Of a stretch of DNA of 64,000 nucleotides, positions 53,312-63,191 are shown in pieces. The stretch covers positions 1-64,000 of the forward strand of contig MAAF01000106.1 of assembly GCA_002163005.1 (NCBI GenBank), read 5' to 3'. Below the pieces are notes generated by a model, which saw nothing but the letters and a program-made list of their open reading frames with translations, was not told the DNA's origin and ran no database searches. Every line of letters begins with the position of its first letter. Within the stretch, counting starts at the first letter, position 1. This stretch comes from Colwellia psychrerythraea (lineage in GTDB: Bacteria > Pseudomonadota > Gammaproteobacteria > Enterobacterales > Alteromonadaceae). The position numbers and the translations under genes were made by a program.

Positions 53312-53326
53312 GACTTATTTATTGAG

Positions 53327-56300
53327 TTACGCATTCGTTTTTTGCAAACTGGCAGAGCGCCATAAATAATAGAGCGCGGGTAAAACGAGCAAGGTTAATA
53401 ACATAGCGCTTGCCATACCACCTACCATAGGCGCAGCAATTCGGCTCATCACTTCTGAACCTGTTCCTGTGCCATATAATATTGGTAATAAGCCAACAAT
53501 AACCGTTCCTCCGGTCATCATAACGGGTCTTACTCTTAAACCTGCCCCATGAAGTACTGCCTGTAAAATATCTGCTTTTGTTGTCATTTTTCCAGCGGTG
53601 GCATTATCGGTCAATAAGGCATTATACGCTTGATTTAAGTAAACCAGCATAATAACGCCAATTTCTACTGCAACGCCAGCAAGGGCAATAAAACCAACAC
53701 CTACTGCGACAGAGAAGTTGAAACCTTGTAAGTACATCAACCAAATGCTCCCTACCATAGCGAGTGGTAGTGTACCTAAAATCATGGCGACTTCAATGAC
53801 ATTACGAAAGTTTAGATACAGTAATACAATGATAATTGCCAACGTTAATGGGACAACATAAATCAGTTTAGCTTTCGCCCTCTGCATGTATTCATACTGC
53901 CCTGCCCAAGTAATAGAATAACCCGTAGGAAGTTTTAATTCCTTATCTAGTACTGTTTGTGCATGGGTTACGTAACTACCAACATCAACGCCTTTTGTAT
54001 CAGCCAAATCAATGAAAGCCCAACCCGTTAATCGGGCATTCTCTGATTTAATACCAGGTGGACCATCTTCAATAAATACATGGGCAACATCGCCTAACGA
54101 AATTCGCTGACCATTGGGGGTAACTATGGGTAATTTTGAAAGCTGCTCTGGTGAGTCTCGGTAATCTTGAGGATAACGTAAACTAACCGGGTAACGCTCT
54201 AAACCTTCTATTGTATTGGTAACATTCATACCGCCAATTGCGGTGGCAACCACTTGTTGAATATCACTAATATTTAAACCATAACGAGCCGCTTTGCCAC
54301 GTTGAATATCAACTTTGATATAGCGACCGCCAGCAACACGCTCAGAATATACTGAAGCTGTGCCAGGTACTTTGGCCAAAATACTTTCAAGCTGTTGACC
54401 AATGGCTTGAATGGTTTCAAGTTTTGGTCCTGATATTTTAATGCCTACAGGTGTTTTTATCCCAGTAGCTAACATATCTATGCGGGTTTTTATTGGCATA
54501 ACCCAGGCATTAGTGACACCGGGGAGTTTTACTAACGCATCAAGTTCTTTTTTCAAACTAGCACTAGTCATGCCTTCGCGCCATTCACTTTTAGGCTTAA
54601 ATTGGATAAAGGTTTCTATCATAGTTAAGGGTGCAGGATCCGTTGCTGTTTCTGCGCGTCCCATTTTACCAAAAACGGTTTTTACTTCAGGTACGGTTTT
54701 AATCAGCTTGTCGGTTTGTTGCAGTAACTGTCTTGCTTGACCGATAGATATTCCAGGATAAGTGGTAGGCATATACATCAAATCACCTTCATCAAGGGGG
54801 GGAATGAATTCGCTGCCTATTTTATCTAACGGATATAAACCAATGATAAGCACGACTACGGCGGCAGTTAAGGTAACTTTAGGAAAGCGTAATACTGTTT
54901 TGAGCGCAGGTAAGTACAATGCTGTTAAGAATTTATTCACCGGATTTTTATGTTCAGCGAGAACTTTGCCACGAATAAAATAACCCATTAATACTGGTAC
55001 CAAGGTAATAGCTAACGCAGCAGCGGCCGCCATTGCATAGGTTTTAGTGAAAGCGAGCGGTGAAAACATACGACCTTCTTGCGCTTCAAGGGTAAATACC
55101 GGCACAAAGCTGACCGTGATAATGAGCAAGCTAAAGAACAATGCCGGACCCACTTCGCTGGCGGAATCAATCACAATTTGCCAACGCTTTTCGTTTGATA
55201 AGGGCTGATCTTGGGGTAAGCGCTCCATGTGCTTGTGCATGTTTTCAATCATTACAATCGCGCCATCAACCATAGCACCAATAGCAATAGCAATACCGCC
55301 AAGAGACATGATGTTGGCATTTAAACCTTGAGCATGCATCACGATAAAGGCTGTTAAAATACCGACAGGAATGCTAATGATCACCACTAAAGAAGAACGA
55401 AGATGAAAGAGAAAAATGACGCACACTAAAGCGACAACACCAAACTCCTCTAAAAGTTTCATTGCTAAGTTGCTTACTGCGCGTTCAATTAATGCCGATC
55501 TGTCATAAACAGGAACAATTTCTACCCCTTCAGGTAAACCTTTTTTCAACTGTTCTAGTTTAGCCTTTACACCATTAATGACCTGCTGAGCATTTTCACC
55601 AAAGCGCATCACTACAATGCCGCCAACGGTTTCACCTTCACCATTAAGCTCGGCAATGCCACGGCGCATTTGTGGACCCGTGCCTATTTGTGCAACATCT
55701 TTAAGTAATAAGGGGGTTCCGTTTTCATTAACACCTAAGGGAATATTTTCAAGATCTTCAACGCCTTTAAGATAGCCCGTTGCTCTTACCATGTATTCAG
55801 CTTCGGCCATTTCGACCACAGAAGCGCCAATCTCTTGGTTACCTTGTTTGATGGCTGTTTGAATAAGAGAAAGTGGAATACCAAAAGCCCGCAGTTTGTC
55901 TGGATTAACCTGTACTTGGTATTGCTTAACCATGCCGCCAAGTGCGGTTACCTCTGAAACACCTTTTACCGTTTGCAGTTCATATTTTAAAAACCAGTCT
56001 TGTAAGCTACGTAACTGACTTAAATCATGTTGGCCCGTTTTGTCGATCAAAGAATAAAGGTATACCCAACCAACGCCTGTCGCATCAGGGCCTAATTGCG
56101 GTTTTGCATCACTGGGTAAATTAGGAGATACCTGACTTAAATATTCTAATACCCGAGATCGAGCCCAATAAAGATCGGTATCTTCTTCAAAAATAATATA
56201 CACATAAGAATCACCAAAAAAGGAGAAACCACGAACAGTTACTGCGCCAGGTACTGACAACATGGCGGTGGTAAGTGGGTAAGTAACCTGATCTTCAACA

Positions 56301-56479
56301 ACTTGCGGTGCTTGTCCGGGATAACTCGTTTTGATAATAACTTGCACATCTGATAAATCAGGCAATGCATCAATAGGCGTATTTTTTACTGCATACAAAC
56401 CTGCGCCCACTAAAATCATAGTGGCCAATATGACGAAGAAACGATTACCTACTGACCAACGAATAATGGCAGCAATCAT
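53327..56479 (-). CDS. cusA: CusA-type heavy-metal RND efflux pump
   Basis: 1050 residues, twelve membrane helices and two large periplasmic loops. Heavy-metal efflux RND features: TPIDALPDLSDVQVII, NIMSLGGIAIAIGAMVDGAIVMIENMHKH with the proton-relay acidic residues, and RIDMLATGIKTPVG, where Met is one of the CusA copper ligands. It should export Cu(I)/Ag(I) from periplasm and cytoplasm through CusBC. Its ATG overlaps the cusB stop by four bases. Confidence 0.93.
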   Translation of the reverse strand: MIAAIIRWSVGNRFFVILATMILVGAGLYAVKNTPIDALPDLSDVQVIIKTSYPGQAPQVVEDQVTYPLTTAMLSVPGAVTVRGFSFFGDSYVYIIFEEDTDLYWARSRVLEYLSQVSPNLPSDAKPQLGPDATGVGWVYLYSLIDKTGQHDLSQLRSLQDWFLKYELQTVKGVSEVTALGGMVKQYQVQVNPDKLRAFGIPLSLIQTAIKQGNQEIGASVVEMAEAEYMVRATGYLKGVEDLENIPLGVNENGTPLLLKDVAQIGTGPQMRRGIAELNGEGETVGGIVVMRFGENAQQVINGVKAKLEQLKKGLPEGVEIVPVYDRSALIERAVSNLAMKLLEEFGVVALVCVIFLFHLRSSLVVIISIPVGILTAFIVMHAQGLNANIMSLGGIAIAIGAMVDGAIVMIENMHKHMERLPQDQPLSNEKRWQIVIDSASEVGPALFFSLLIITVSFVPVFTLEAQEGRMFSPLAFTKTYAMAAAAALAITLVPVLMGYFIRGKVLAEHKNPVNKFLTALYLPALKTVLRFPKVTLTAAVVVLIIGLYPLDKIGSEFIPPLDEGDLMYMPTTYPGISIGQARQLLQQTDKLIKTVPEVKTVFGKMGRAETATDPAPLTMIETFIQFKPKSEWREGMTSASLKKELDALVKLPGVTNAWVMPIKTRIDMLATGIKTPVGIKISGPKLETIQAIGQQLESILAKVPGTASVYSERVAGGRYIKVDIQRGKAARYGLNISDIQQVVATAIGGMNVTNTIEGLERYPVSLRYPQDYRDSPEQLSKLPIVTPNGQRISLGDVAHVFIEDGPPGIKSENARLTGWAFIDLADTKGVDVGSYVTHAQTVLDKELKLPTGYSITWAGQYEYMQRAKAKLIYVVPLTLAIIIVLLYLNFRNVIEVAMILGTLPLAMVGSIWLMYLQGFNFSVAVGVGFIALAGVAVEIGVIMLVYLNQAYNALLTDNATAGKMTTKADILQAVLHGAGLRVRPVMMTGGTVIVGLLPILYGTGTGSEVMSRIAAPMVGGMASAMLLTLLVLPALYYLWRSASLQKTNA

Positions 56480-58041
56480 TGTTTTTCTCCCTGAGCCATG
56501 TCGTGCTGCATGCCTTTTTTCATCGCCATTGCGCTAACAATAATGAATTCGCCCTCTCTAATTTCGAAGGTAAACATTAAATAAGCATCAACATTAAATA
56601 GTGCCATATCTACGGATTCACTTACCATGAAATCAACACTAGCAGGCGCTCGGTTCCATTTTTCAATCGCTTCACGATCGATAGTCACCATGCGGTGATC
56701 GGTCATCACGGAAGTGACGGTGCCATGTACTGTTGCCGAAGATACGTCATTATTACTTTCGTCTGTAGAATCATCAGATTGAAATTCTTCAATATACATA
56801 CGTTTAAAGTCTGACGTTTTACTGGACTCAGAGTCGAGTAAGAACTGAGCGGAACTGACCACTTTCTCTCCAACAGCAAGACCAGAAATAATCTCGATAT
56901 TATCGCGATCAAAACGACCAATTTTCACTGCCACTGACTTAAAGTAACCTTCGCCTAACGCTAAAACCACTCTGTCTTGGTTACCCGTACGAATAACGGC
57001 TTCTTTTGGTACTTGCAAAGCGGGTTCGTTGTCATTGATTGCAATTGAAATTTGCGCGAACATATTCGGTCTTAAATCACCGTGCTGGTTATTAAAATGC
57101 AGTCTAACAATACCGGTTCTAGTTTTTGGATTTAACATAGGATGTACGTGTTCAACTTTACCGTTCCACTGTTTGGAAGGTAAATAATCTAAACGCATGC
57201 TGGCACTATCGCCCATGGCAACTTTAAAGACATCGCGCTCAAAAACTTCTGCTTTCACCCATACCTGGGTTAAATCGACTATGGATAACATCATTGTCTC
57301 TGGTTTAACGTAGAAACCTTCTCTGATAAATAAGCTTTCTACTACACCATTTTGTGGAGCGTAAAAAGTAACGTTTAACTGGACTTTTTTATCCTTTTTT
57401 AACGCGTTAATAGCCTTACGAGGAATTTGTAACGCGATAAGACGATTTTCAGCGGCGGTAATTAAACGTTTATTTTTTCGATCTAATGCGAGCAGTAATT
57501 CTTCTTGAGCATTTACTAATTCAGGTGAATATATGTCATAAAGTGGCTGACCCTTTGTCAACGGATCACCAATAGCGTTGATGTAGAGCTTTTCAACCCA
57601 GCCTGCAATACGTGGGTGAATATGCACCAATTTATCTTCATCATAAGTGACATAACCCACTGTTTCTATTGTAGTCTTGAGTGGAAGGTAAGTCGCTGTC
57701 GTAGTACGTACACCTAAGTTGTTAATAACACTCGGCGATATTTTTATGGTACCGACGCCTTCATCAATTGTATTATTTTGACTACCGTAATAAGGGATCA
57801 GATCCATGCCCATAGGGGATTGACCAGGTTGGTCACGTCTAAAATTTGCATCCATTGGCGCTACCCAGTACAAAGGTTTATTTTCTTTGGTACTGTTATC
57901 AGTAACGTTTGTCTTAGATGGTAAAAAGGTTGTGACAACTAAGGTTATTATTATCCCTAAAACTAAACCTGTTAATGCAACTAGCCCTATTTTTAACGGT
58001 GAACGTTTTATTGAGTTGTTGGTCTCTTTATTGATAGTCAT
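56476..58041 (-). CDS. cusB: CusB-type efflux adaptor with C-terminal CusF-like domain
   Basis: 521 residues. N-terminal membrane anchor (about 15-38) and a heavy-metal-binding-like motif YWVAPMDANFRRDQPGQSPMGMDL in which the usual cysteines are replaced. Then come the adaptor barrel and hairpin (LVHIHPRIAGWVEKL and the coiled coil after), and a final ~75 residues resembling CusF (HGTVTSVMTDHRMVTIDREAIEKW). In the CusF-like part the positions that bind copper in E. coli CusF (His36, Trp44, Met47, Met49) read Arg, Arg, Ala and Val by my alignment, so it may not bind metal. Overlaps cusC by one base. Confidence 0.9.
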   Translation of the reverse strand: MTINKETNNSIKRSPLKIGLVALTGLVLGIIITLVVTTFLPSKTNVTDNSTKENKPLYWVAPMDANFRRDQPGQSPMGMDLIPYYGSQNNTIDEGVGTIKISPSVINNLGVRTTTATYLPLKTTIETVGYVTYDEDKLVHIHPRIAGWVEKLYINAIGDPLTKGQPLYDIYSPELVNAQEELLLALDRKNKRLITAAENRLIALQIPRKAINALKKDKKVQLNVTFYAPQNGVVESLFIREGFYVKPETMMLSIVDLTQVWVKAEVFERDVFKVAMGDSASMRLDYLPSKQWNGKVEHVHPMLNPKTRTGIVRLHFNNQHGDLRPNMFAQISIAINDNEPALQVPKEAVIRTGNQDRVVLALGEGYFKSVAVKIGRFDRDNIEIISGLAVGEKVVSSAQFLLDSESSKTSDFKRMYIEEFQSDDSTDESNNDVSSATVHGTVTSVMTDHRMVTIDREAIEKWNRAPASVDFMVSESVDMALFNVDAYLMFTFEIREGEFIIVSAMAMKKGMQHDMAQGEKQ

Positions 58042-59504
58042 TATTTTTCCTCACCCATAGCAAAGTCTGCCGGTGTATTGTTCGTAGCCAAACTACCGAC
58101 AAAAAGGTAATTCAGTTCTAAAATTATTTTTTGCTGTTCAACAGCAATTTTTAGTTGTTCTATCTCGGCATTAAGTACGGCGATGCGTGATCGTACAACT
58201 TCTGAAAAATCGCCATCATCGTTGGTATATGCCGTTAATGAGGCTTCTGCTTGATCGTGAATTTGCGGTAACAGTCTTGTTTGGTAAAGTGTTTTACGAT
58301 TATTCAATCGTGACAAACGTCCTTGTGCACTAGAGAAAGCTCCGAGTAACTGACGTAGCAATAGTATTTTTTCTGTTTTCACCGCTTCTGTTGCTGATAC
58401 CGCTGATTTTACTGTCATATCTTGACGATTATCAGTAAACAATGGCAGATCGAAAGTCACCCCAACAGAGAATAAATCTGCTCGATTATTACCCAGAGCA
58501 TCATCATCACGATAGCCATAACTTGCGTTAATGGCCCATTCGGGTTGATAGGCTTGTTCTGCCAAATTTATGCCTGTTTTTGTCGCTAGTATTTTTTTAT
58601 CTAACGCAATAATTGCAGGGTGTTTAACAAAAATTTGAGTCAGTTCTGCAACAGATAACCAATGGTTATTGCTCAGCTCATTACTTTTCAAATTTGCACG
58701 GGCTGAACCCGAATGGATCAAATCTTTATGAAGTAAATCTAACTGAGGCAGTTGTTTAGCCAATTTCATATTCTGTAGTTGACCGACCTCACTCATGTTT
58801 ACTTGCGTTGTGTTAGCAATAAATGCCGTTGATAGCCATTGCGTTAACCTGCCTACATAAGCATTTTTCTGTTGCGCTAGACTATCGAGTCGATCATCGA
58901 GCTGTGTTAATTCAAGTTGGGCACGAACAATATCCTGTTGCCTTGTTCTACCTAAGGTTGAAGAATAACTGGCTTGAGCGACATCAGCTAACTGCTCGAA
59001 CAAGGAACGATTTTGTTCAATCAGGATAATACTTTGTTGAACGTTATAAGCATCAAGCCACAAACTGCCAACCGTAACCGCCACTTTGGCTTCTCTGTCG
59101 CTACGTTGAAAGGGATAAGCTTCACTTTGAATACGTAATTGCTGATTTTTTATTGTCAGGCTATCACCACGAGGAAACATTTGGGTAATACCCACTTTTA
59201 GCTGTGTCATTCCCTCTTGAGAAAAATTAAAACCATCGGTAGGCAGGTTTGCTAATGCGACCGACATTTTAGGATCTGGCAAACTTGAAGCTGCATTGCT
59301 CATGGCCTCAACGGCTTGTTGCTGGTGTTTATTGCCCGTGAGCCAAGGGTCGTTTTTTTGCGCGGTTGTTACGGTATGATTAAATGACCAAACCTTTTTA
59401 TTATCAGCAGCCTGAAGAATAGGGCTAATAGCACAGAGCCCACTCAATGTTATGACGCTGGCAATAATTGTGCGCGCGCTAACGGGAAAAGAAAATGAAA
59501 ACAT
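58041..59504 (-). CDS. cusC: TolC-family outer-membrane efflux protein (CusC role)
   Basis: 487 residues with a signal peptide and two outer-membrane-factor repeats; the second has WLSVAELTQIFVKHPAIIALDKKI and WAINASYGYRDDDALGNNRADLFSVGVTFDLPLF. It should form the trimeric channel of the CusCBA complex. No lipobox is evident, unlike E. coli CusC, so it may be anchored only by its barrel. First gene of the three-gene overlapping operon. Confidence 0.9.
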   Translation of the reverse strand: MFSFSFPVSARTIIASVITLSGLCAISPILQAADNKKVWSFNHTVTTAQKNDPWLTGNKHQQQAVEAMSNAASSLPDPKMSVALANLPTDGFNFSQEGMTQLKVGITQMFPRGDSLTIKNQQLRIQSEAYPFQRSDREAKVAVTVGSLWLDAYNVQQSIILIEQNRSLFEQLADVAQASYSSTLGRTRQQDIVRAQLELTQLDDRLDSLAQQKNAYVGRLTQWLSTAFIANTTQVNMSEVGQLQNMKLAKQLPQLDLLHKDLIHSGSARANLKSNELSNNHWLSVAELTQIFVKHPAIIALDKKILATKTGINLAEQAYQPEWAINASYGYRDDDALGNNRADLFSVGVTFDLPLFTDNRQDMTVKSAVSATEAVKTEKILLLRQLLGAFSSAQGRLSRLNNRKTLYQTRLLPQIHDQAEASLTAYTNDDGDFSEVVRSRIAVLNAEIEQLKIAVEQQKIILELNYLFVGSLATNNTPADFAMGEEK

Positions 59505-59623
59505 GACTCCCTCCTAAGGGAATATTTACGGTAATGATGAGACGCTTTTTTGCATCAGCGATACTTTGTAAGTTATCAACTATAAAATTTAAACAGCAGA
59601 ATGTAGACGCAGTGAGACTGTGA

Positions 59624-60061
59624 TTAGCTCAGAATGGGTGGTCTATAAAGGGAGGTAAGTGTTTGACTCGTGGTAATTACAGTGAGTGAATTTATTTTAT
59701 TGGGAGTTGCAAATACAGGGGTGTAATTGATAACCATTGAAAATGCCGATACGGTTGAGCAGGCACCTGTTAAACAATCGCACTCTTGTTCACAACAACT
59801 TTTAGGAAGCATAGAAGAACAAGCTTTTTTTGCCATTACTTCTTCATCACAATCAGACATACTACCCATGTGAGCAGTCGATTTTTCTATTTTTTCTAAA
59901 GTATGATGTGAACTTTTCATTGATGACATTTCAGTCATCGATTGCGCACTTAATTGCATAGCTGTCATACGATAAAACATAGTCATTGATGCCATTGATT
60001 GGCCGATAAAGATCAAACAAAGCAAAAAAACTATTACTGTTTTATTGATAAAAGTAGGCAC
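59624..60061 (-). CDS. small Met/His/Cys-rich secreted protein, CopL-like
   Basis: 145 residues. Hydrophobic leader, then a Met/Ser-rich stretch (MTMFYRMTAMQL), a His/Met stretch (SSHHTLEK, AHMGSMSD) and a dense Cys cluster (SCCEQECDCLTGACS). This composition fits CopL and related small copper-locus proteins, and it lies just upstream of cusCBA. Start GTG at 60061 with no strong ribosome site, so the start is uncertain. It probably binds metal in the periplasm. Confidence 0.68.
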   Translation of the reverse strand: MPTFINKTVIVFLLCLIFIGQSMASMTMFYRMTAMQLSAQSMTEMSSMKSSHHTLEKIEKSTAHMGSMSDCDEEVMAKKACSSMLPKSCCEQECDCLTGACSTVSAFSMVINYTPVFATPNKINSLTVITTSQTLTSLYRPPILS

Positions 60062-60090
60062 AAGCAGTACTTAGATTATGAGTTAGGTAC

Positions 60091-60106
60091 TATTAACTAG
60101 TTAATA
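60091..60106. promoter_or_regulatory. 16-base perfect palindrome TATTAACTAGTTAATA
   Basis: About 30 bases upstream of the CopL-like start. Good candidate for a metal-responsive dimer site, but AT-rich palindromes of this kind can also occur by chance. Confidence 0.45.
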
Positions 60107-60319
60107 ACTAGGCAATAAGAAGTCCTTTAATTCTAGCATCATTGAAAAGAAGATAGCAATAATACCAAGTCTATTAAATTTATTTCCAATTTAGAGCTGT
60201 GTTTGTGAGCTTAAAATTTTCATCGAATATTCTATTTCAATAGTTTGTTCAATAATTTTGTTACTTATTCTTAACTCATACATCTATTAATTACACTTAA
60301 TAGAAAATATGAGAGCACC

Positions 60320-61492
60320 ATGAAACATGTAAACAAGACAATTACGCTCCTATGCCTGATGTTAGTAGGGCTATCCAGCTGTCATGATTCATCTAAAGAA
60401 GAAACAATGTTAGACCCCGTACTTGTTGCACAAGGCAAAGATATATTTCGCTTTGATACCTTTGGCGATGAGCAACTATGGACAGATACGTTGCAATTAC
60501 ACAATGTTGTTGCTGGTGCAGTCGATCCGGTAACCGCTTTGTCAGTCGGCCTTAAAGTTGATTCTGAGGTATTACCTGAAGGTGTATTACAAATGGTTGA
60601 TCTTACCGATCCCGCCACTACTATCACCTTATTAAAGCTCAATGCTGTCGTTGGTTTACAAGGTGATGTTCAAGAAATTAATGGTAAAGATACTTTAGTT
60701 AGCCTTGGGGTGACCTGTGCCTTGTGTCACTCAACGGTAGATGATTCTGTTGCTCCGGGCATTGGTAAACGATTGGATGGCTGGGCAAATAGAGATCTAA
60801 ATCCTGGTGTTATTTTGTCTTTGTCTCCAGCCTTACAAGATCAGGCGACTCAAGAAGTACTGCTATCTTGGGGCGCTGGCAAGTATGATGCATACTGGAA
60901 TCAAGATGGCCTTAATGACCCTACCGTAATACCGCCAGCCTATGGCTTAAAAGACGTAGCATTAGCAACCTATACGGGTGAAGGAAGTATTTCATATTGG
61001 AATGCTTATGTTGCCGTGACACAAATGGGCGCGGAAGGTAATTTTATTGATGAAAGGTTAGGGCTTAATATCATGCACAATCCTGATTTAGTTACCGATA
61101 AACTGCCTGCATTAGAAGCTTATCAACTTTCTTTAAATGCACCAAAAGCGCCTGAAGGTAGCTTTGATACTGAAGCAGCCACCCGAGGAAAAATAGTATT
61201 TAATAATCAAGGAAATTGTAGCTCTTGTCATAGCGGCGATAAATTTACCGATGCTGACACACAACTTCATTACCCTGATGTTATCGGTACAGACCCAATG
61301 TTAGCCAGCAGAAGTATCACAGGAAAATACCGTACCACACCATTAGCAGGCGTATGGCAACATCCGCCTTATTTTCATGATGGTAGCGCCGCCACGTTAC
61401 TAGATGTAGTTGACCATTATAATAATCACTTTGCTTTAGGATTAATGTCTTCAGAAAAAGATGATTTAGTGCAATATTTACTATCATTATAA
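60320..61492 (+). CDS. dihaem cytochrome c lipoprotein (cytochrome c peroxidase-like)
   Basis: 390 residues. Lipoprotein signal (LVGLSSC) and two c-type haem motifs, TCALCHST (about 133-137) and NCSSCHSG (about 300-304). The C-terminal segment RSITGKYRTTPLAGVWQHPPYFHDGSAATLLDVVDHYN is the hallmark of the bacterial cytochrome c peroxidase/MauG superfamily C-terminal domain. The N-terminal half is longer and less conserved. Peroxidase activity is not certain. Monocistronic, upstream of an ECF sigma gene. Confidence 0.83.
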   Translation: MKHVNKTITLLCLMLVGLSSCHDSSKEETMLDPVLVAQGKDIFRFDTFGDEQLWTDTLQLHNVVAGAVDPVTALSVGLKVDSEVLPEGVLQMVDLTDPATTITLLKLNAVVGLQGDVQEINGKDTLVSLGVTCALCHSTVDDSVAPGIGKRLDGWANRDLNPGVILSLSPALQDQATQEVLLSWGAGKYDAYWNQDGLNDPTVIPPAYGLKDVALATYTGEGSISYWNAYVAVTQMGAEGNFIDERLGLNIMHNPDLVTDKLPALEAYQLSLNAPKAPEGSFDTEAATRGKIVFNNQGNCSSCHSGDKFTDADTQLHYPDVIGTDPMLASRSITGKYRTTPLAGVWQHPPYFHDGSAATLLDVVDHYNNHFALGLMSSEKDDLVQYLLSL

Positions 61493-61714
61493 ATTAGTTC
61501 GGGGAAACAAAGTTACTTAGCATGTATCAGCTAGCGTTGGGCTGAAGTGAAAAAGTGCACCTACAGTCATTGTCTGTTTATGCATGGCTGTATAGGTTAG
61601 TTGTATCGGTTATGACAGGCGCACTGCGTTTTAAGTTTGAGTATATTCTCAGTAAAACATAAGCAATCTATAGCTAATTTCACAGTGATTTATAAGCAAT
61701 TTACAGGTAAATAC

Positions 61715-62380
61715 ATGACAGAAATTGATTCTTTAACGACAACAGAAGACTACCAACTTATTACTCATATTTTAGCGGGTAATATTAATGCGTACGAAGT
61801 AGTGATACGCCGCTATAACCAGCTTATGTATCGCATAGCCAGAGGAATTTGTGCTGATGACGATGAGGCGATGGATATTGTGCAAGAAGCGCATATTACC
61901 GCTTATCAAAAACTCTCCTCTTTTAAGGGGCCTAAAGGTTTTATGAGTTGGATTGCTATCATAACGCGAAATATTGCTTTAATGCGTTTAAGAAAATCTA
62001 GTCGCTTAAGCTATAAAGAGGAGGAAGAAGTGTTTACTTTAATTGAACTTGATACCGCAGCCGAGCCGATACATGACGTCATTGCTAATGAGCAAACTAA
62101 AGCCACGCTAGAGCAATTAATTAATGCATTACCTATAAATTATCGTGCTATCTTTATTTTACGTGCTATTGAACAAATGGCTATAAACGATATTGCTCAA
62201 ATCCTATCACTTGAATATAACGTAGTAAAAGTACGATTTTATCGAGCTAAAATAATGTTAAAAGTAGAAGTTAGGGATGTACTCACCGAACAGAACCTTA
62301 GCTTGTATGAATTTGCAGGTGATCGCTGTGACAAAATAACTCACAATGTAATGGCTGCTATCAAACAGGAAAGTCGATAA
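61715..62380 (+). CDS. ECF-type RNA polymerase sigma factor
   Basis: About 221 residues. The track start (61637, TTG) lacks a ribosome site; ATG 61715 has AGG seven bases before it. Region 2 reads YNQLMYRIARGICADDDEAMDIVQEAHITAYQKL. Region 4 has LPINYRAIFILRAIEQMAINDIAQILSLEYNVVKVRFYRAKIML. The C-terminal tail FAGDRCDKITHNVM is typical of an ECF group with a conserved CxxI end. No anti-sigma factor lies next to it. A 11-bp hairpin follows. Confidence 0.9.
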   Translation: MTEIDSLTTTEDYQLITHILAGNINAYEVVIRRYNQLMYRIARGICADDDEAMDIVQEAHITAYQKLSSFKGPKGFMSWIAIITRNIALMRLRKSSRLSYKEEEEVFTLIELDTAAEPIHDVIANEQTKATLEQLINALPINYRAIFILRAIEQMAINDIAQILSLEYNVVKVRFYRAKIMLKVEVRDVLTEQNLSLYEFAGDRCDKITHNVMAAIKQESR

Positions 62381-62395
62381 TTTTTAATAACCGAG

Positions 62396-62430
62396 CTGAT
62401 AACGATAAAGGCGAATGCTCGTTATCAGCA
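62396..62430 (+). terminator. hairpin downstream of the ECF sigma gene
   Basis: GCTGATAACGA - 13 bases - TCGTTATCAGC, perfect 11-bp stem, 16 bases after the stop codon. No immediate T-run, but T8 follows about 20 bases later. Confidence 0.6.
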
Positions 62431-62816
62431 AGAAAACTTACGACTGAATATTTTTTTTAAGGAAAATAACGAGGACATCAAGAAAGCGTCCACATATGCC
62501 CTAGTTAGTTTTGTGAGATTAATTTGTGATAGGAGAGATAATATCTGACAACAATAAGATATGAGCGTAGATATACATATCGTCTGGAAAGTGCGCACAG
62601 AAGACATAAAGTACTCCCTATTATGAAGGTCAACTTTCTGTTCAACAGCTGGCATAGGTTTCATACTTCTATGGCGCTCCGAGGATGGGCTGTGTAGGCT
62701 TATCTATTTATTTGTCCTACGTTATAGTCAGCTTATCACTATTTGTTTGAATAGGATGCTCAAATATGGTTTTTCTAACCCCCCGTTAAGGTGCCAGTTT
62801 CGTCAGCATTTCCTAG

Positions 62817-62957
62817 TTAAATAGCACCGTTTTTGTTAAGGGAAAACCCACTGCTATCGTTAAGTCCAGCTGGATCAGGATTAAAATTTGCTAGCCGTTC
62901 TAAAACACCTGTAATGCCAAAAATTCCTTTTAGAGTTGTGTTAGATATAGTAACAGC
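62817..62957 (-). pseudogene. possible gene fragment (no start codon)
   Basis: A minus-strand frame ISNTTLKGIFGITGVLERLANF...NPDPAGLND with a stop at 62817 but a stop codon immediately upstream of its first codon. The string looks protein-like, so it may be the decayed end of a larger gene. Low certainty. Confidence 0.25.
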
Positions 62958-63191
62958 TTATTAACTTCTTATCTTTGATGTGTCAGTATTTTTTACAGCT
63001 GGTTAACGTTTGGTGTTTTAGCTCTAATATAACCACTTGAAAAGCGGGTATAAATTTTATTGGTACTAAAATTGCTGTGTATCGAGCGCAATGAAATATG
63101 CATTCCTTCTTCTGAAGTTTCTGTCTCAAAATTATTGGGACAGGGTTGAAAAGAGATTTTTCATTAAACAAATAACTTAAAGGAATTCAAA

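Larger units (their letters stand above)
62381..63191. other. 811-base intergenic region with hairpin and a decayed fragment
   Basis: Holds the hairpin at 62396 and a 47-codon minus-strand fragment without start (62817-62957). Track ORFs 62425-62664 and 62983-63171 look like chance translation. Confidence 0.5.

Noticed and set aside
62425-63171. Minus-strand ORFs 62425-62664 and 62983-63171
   Set aside because: No family, no ribosome site, low-complexity translation.
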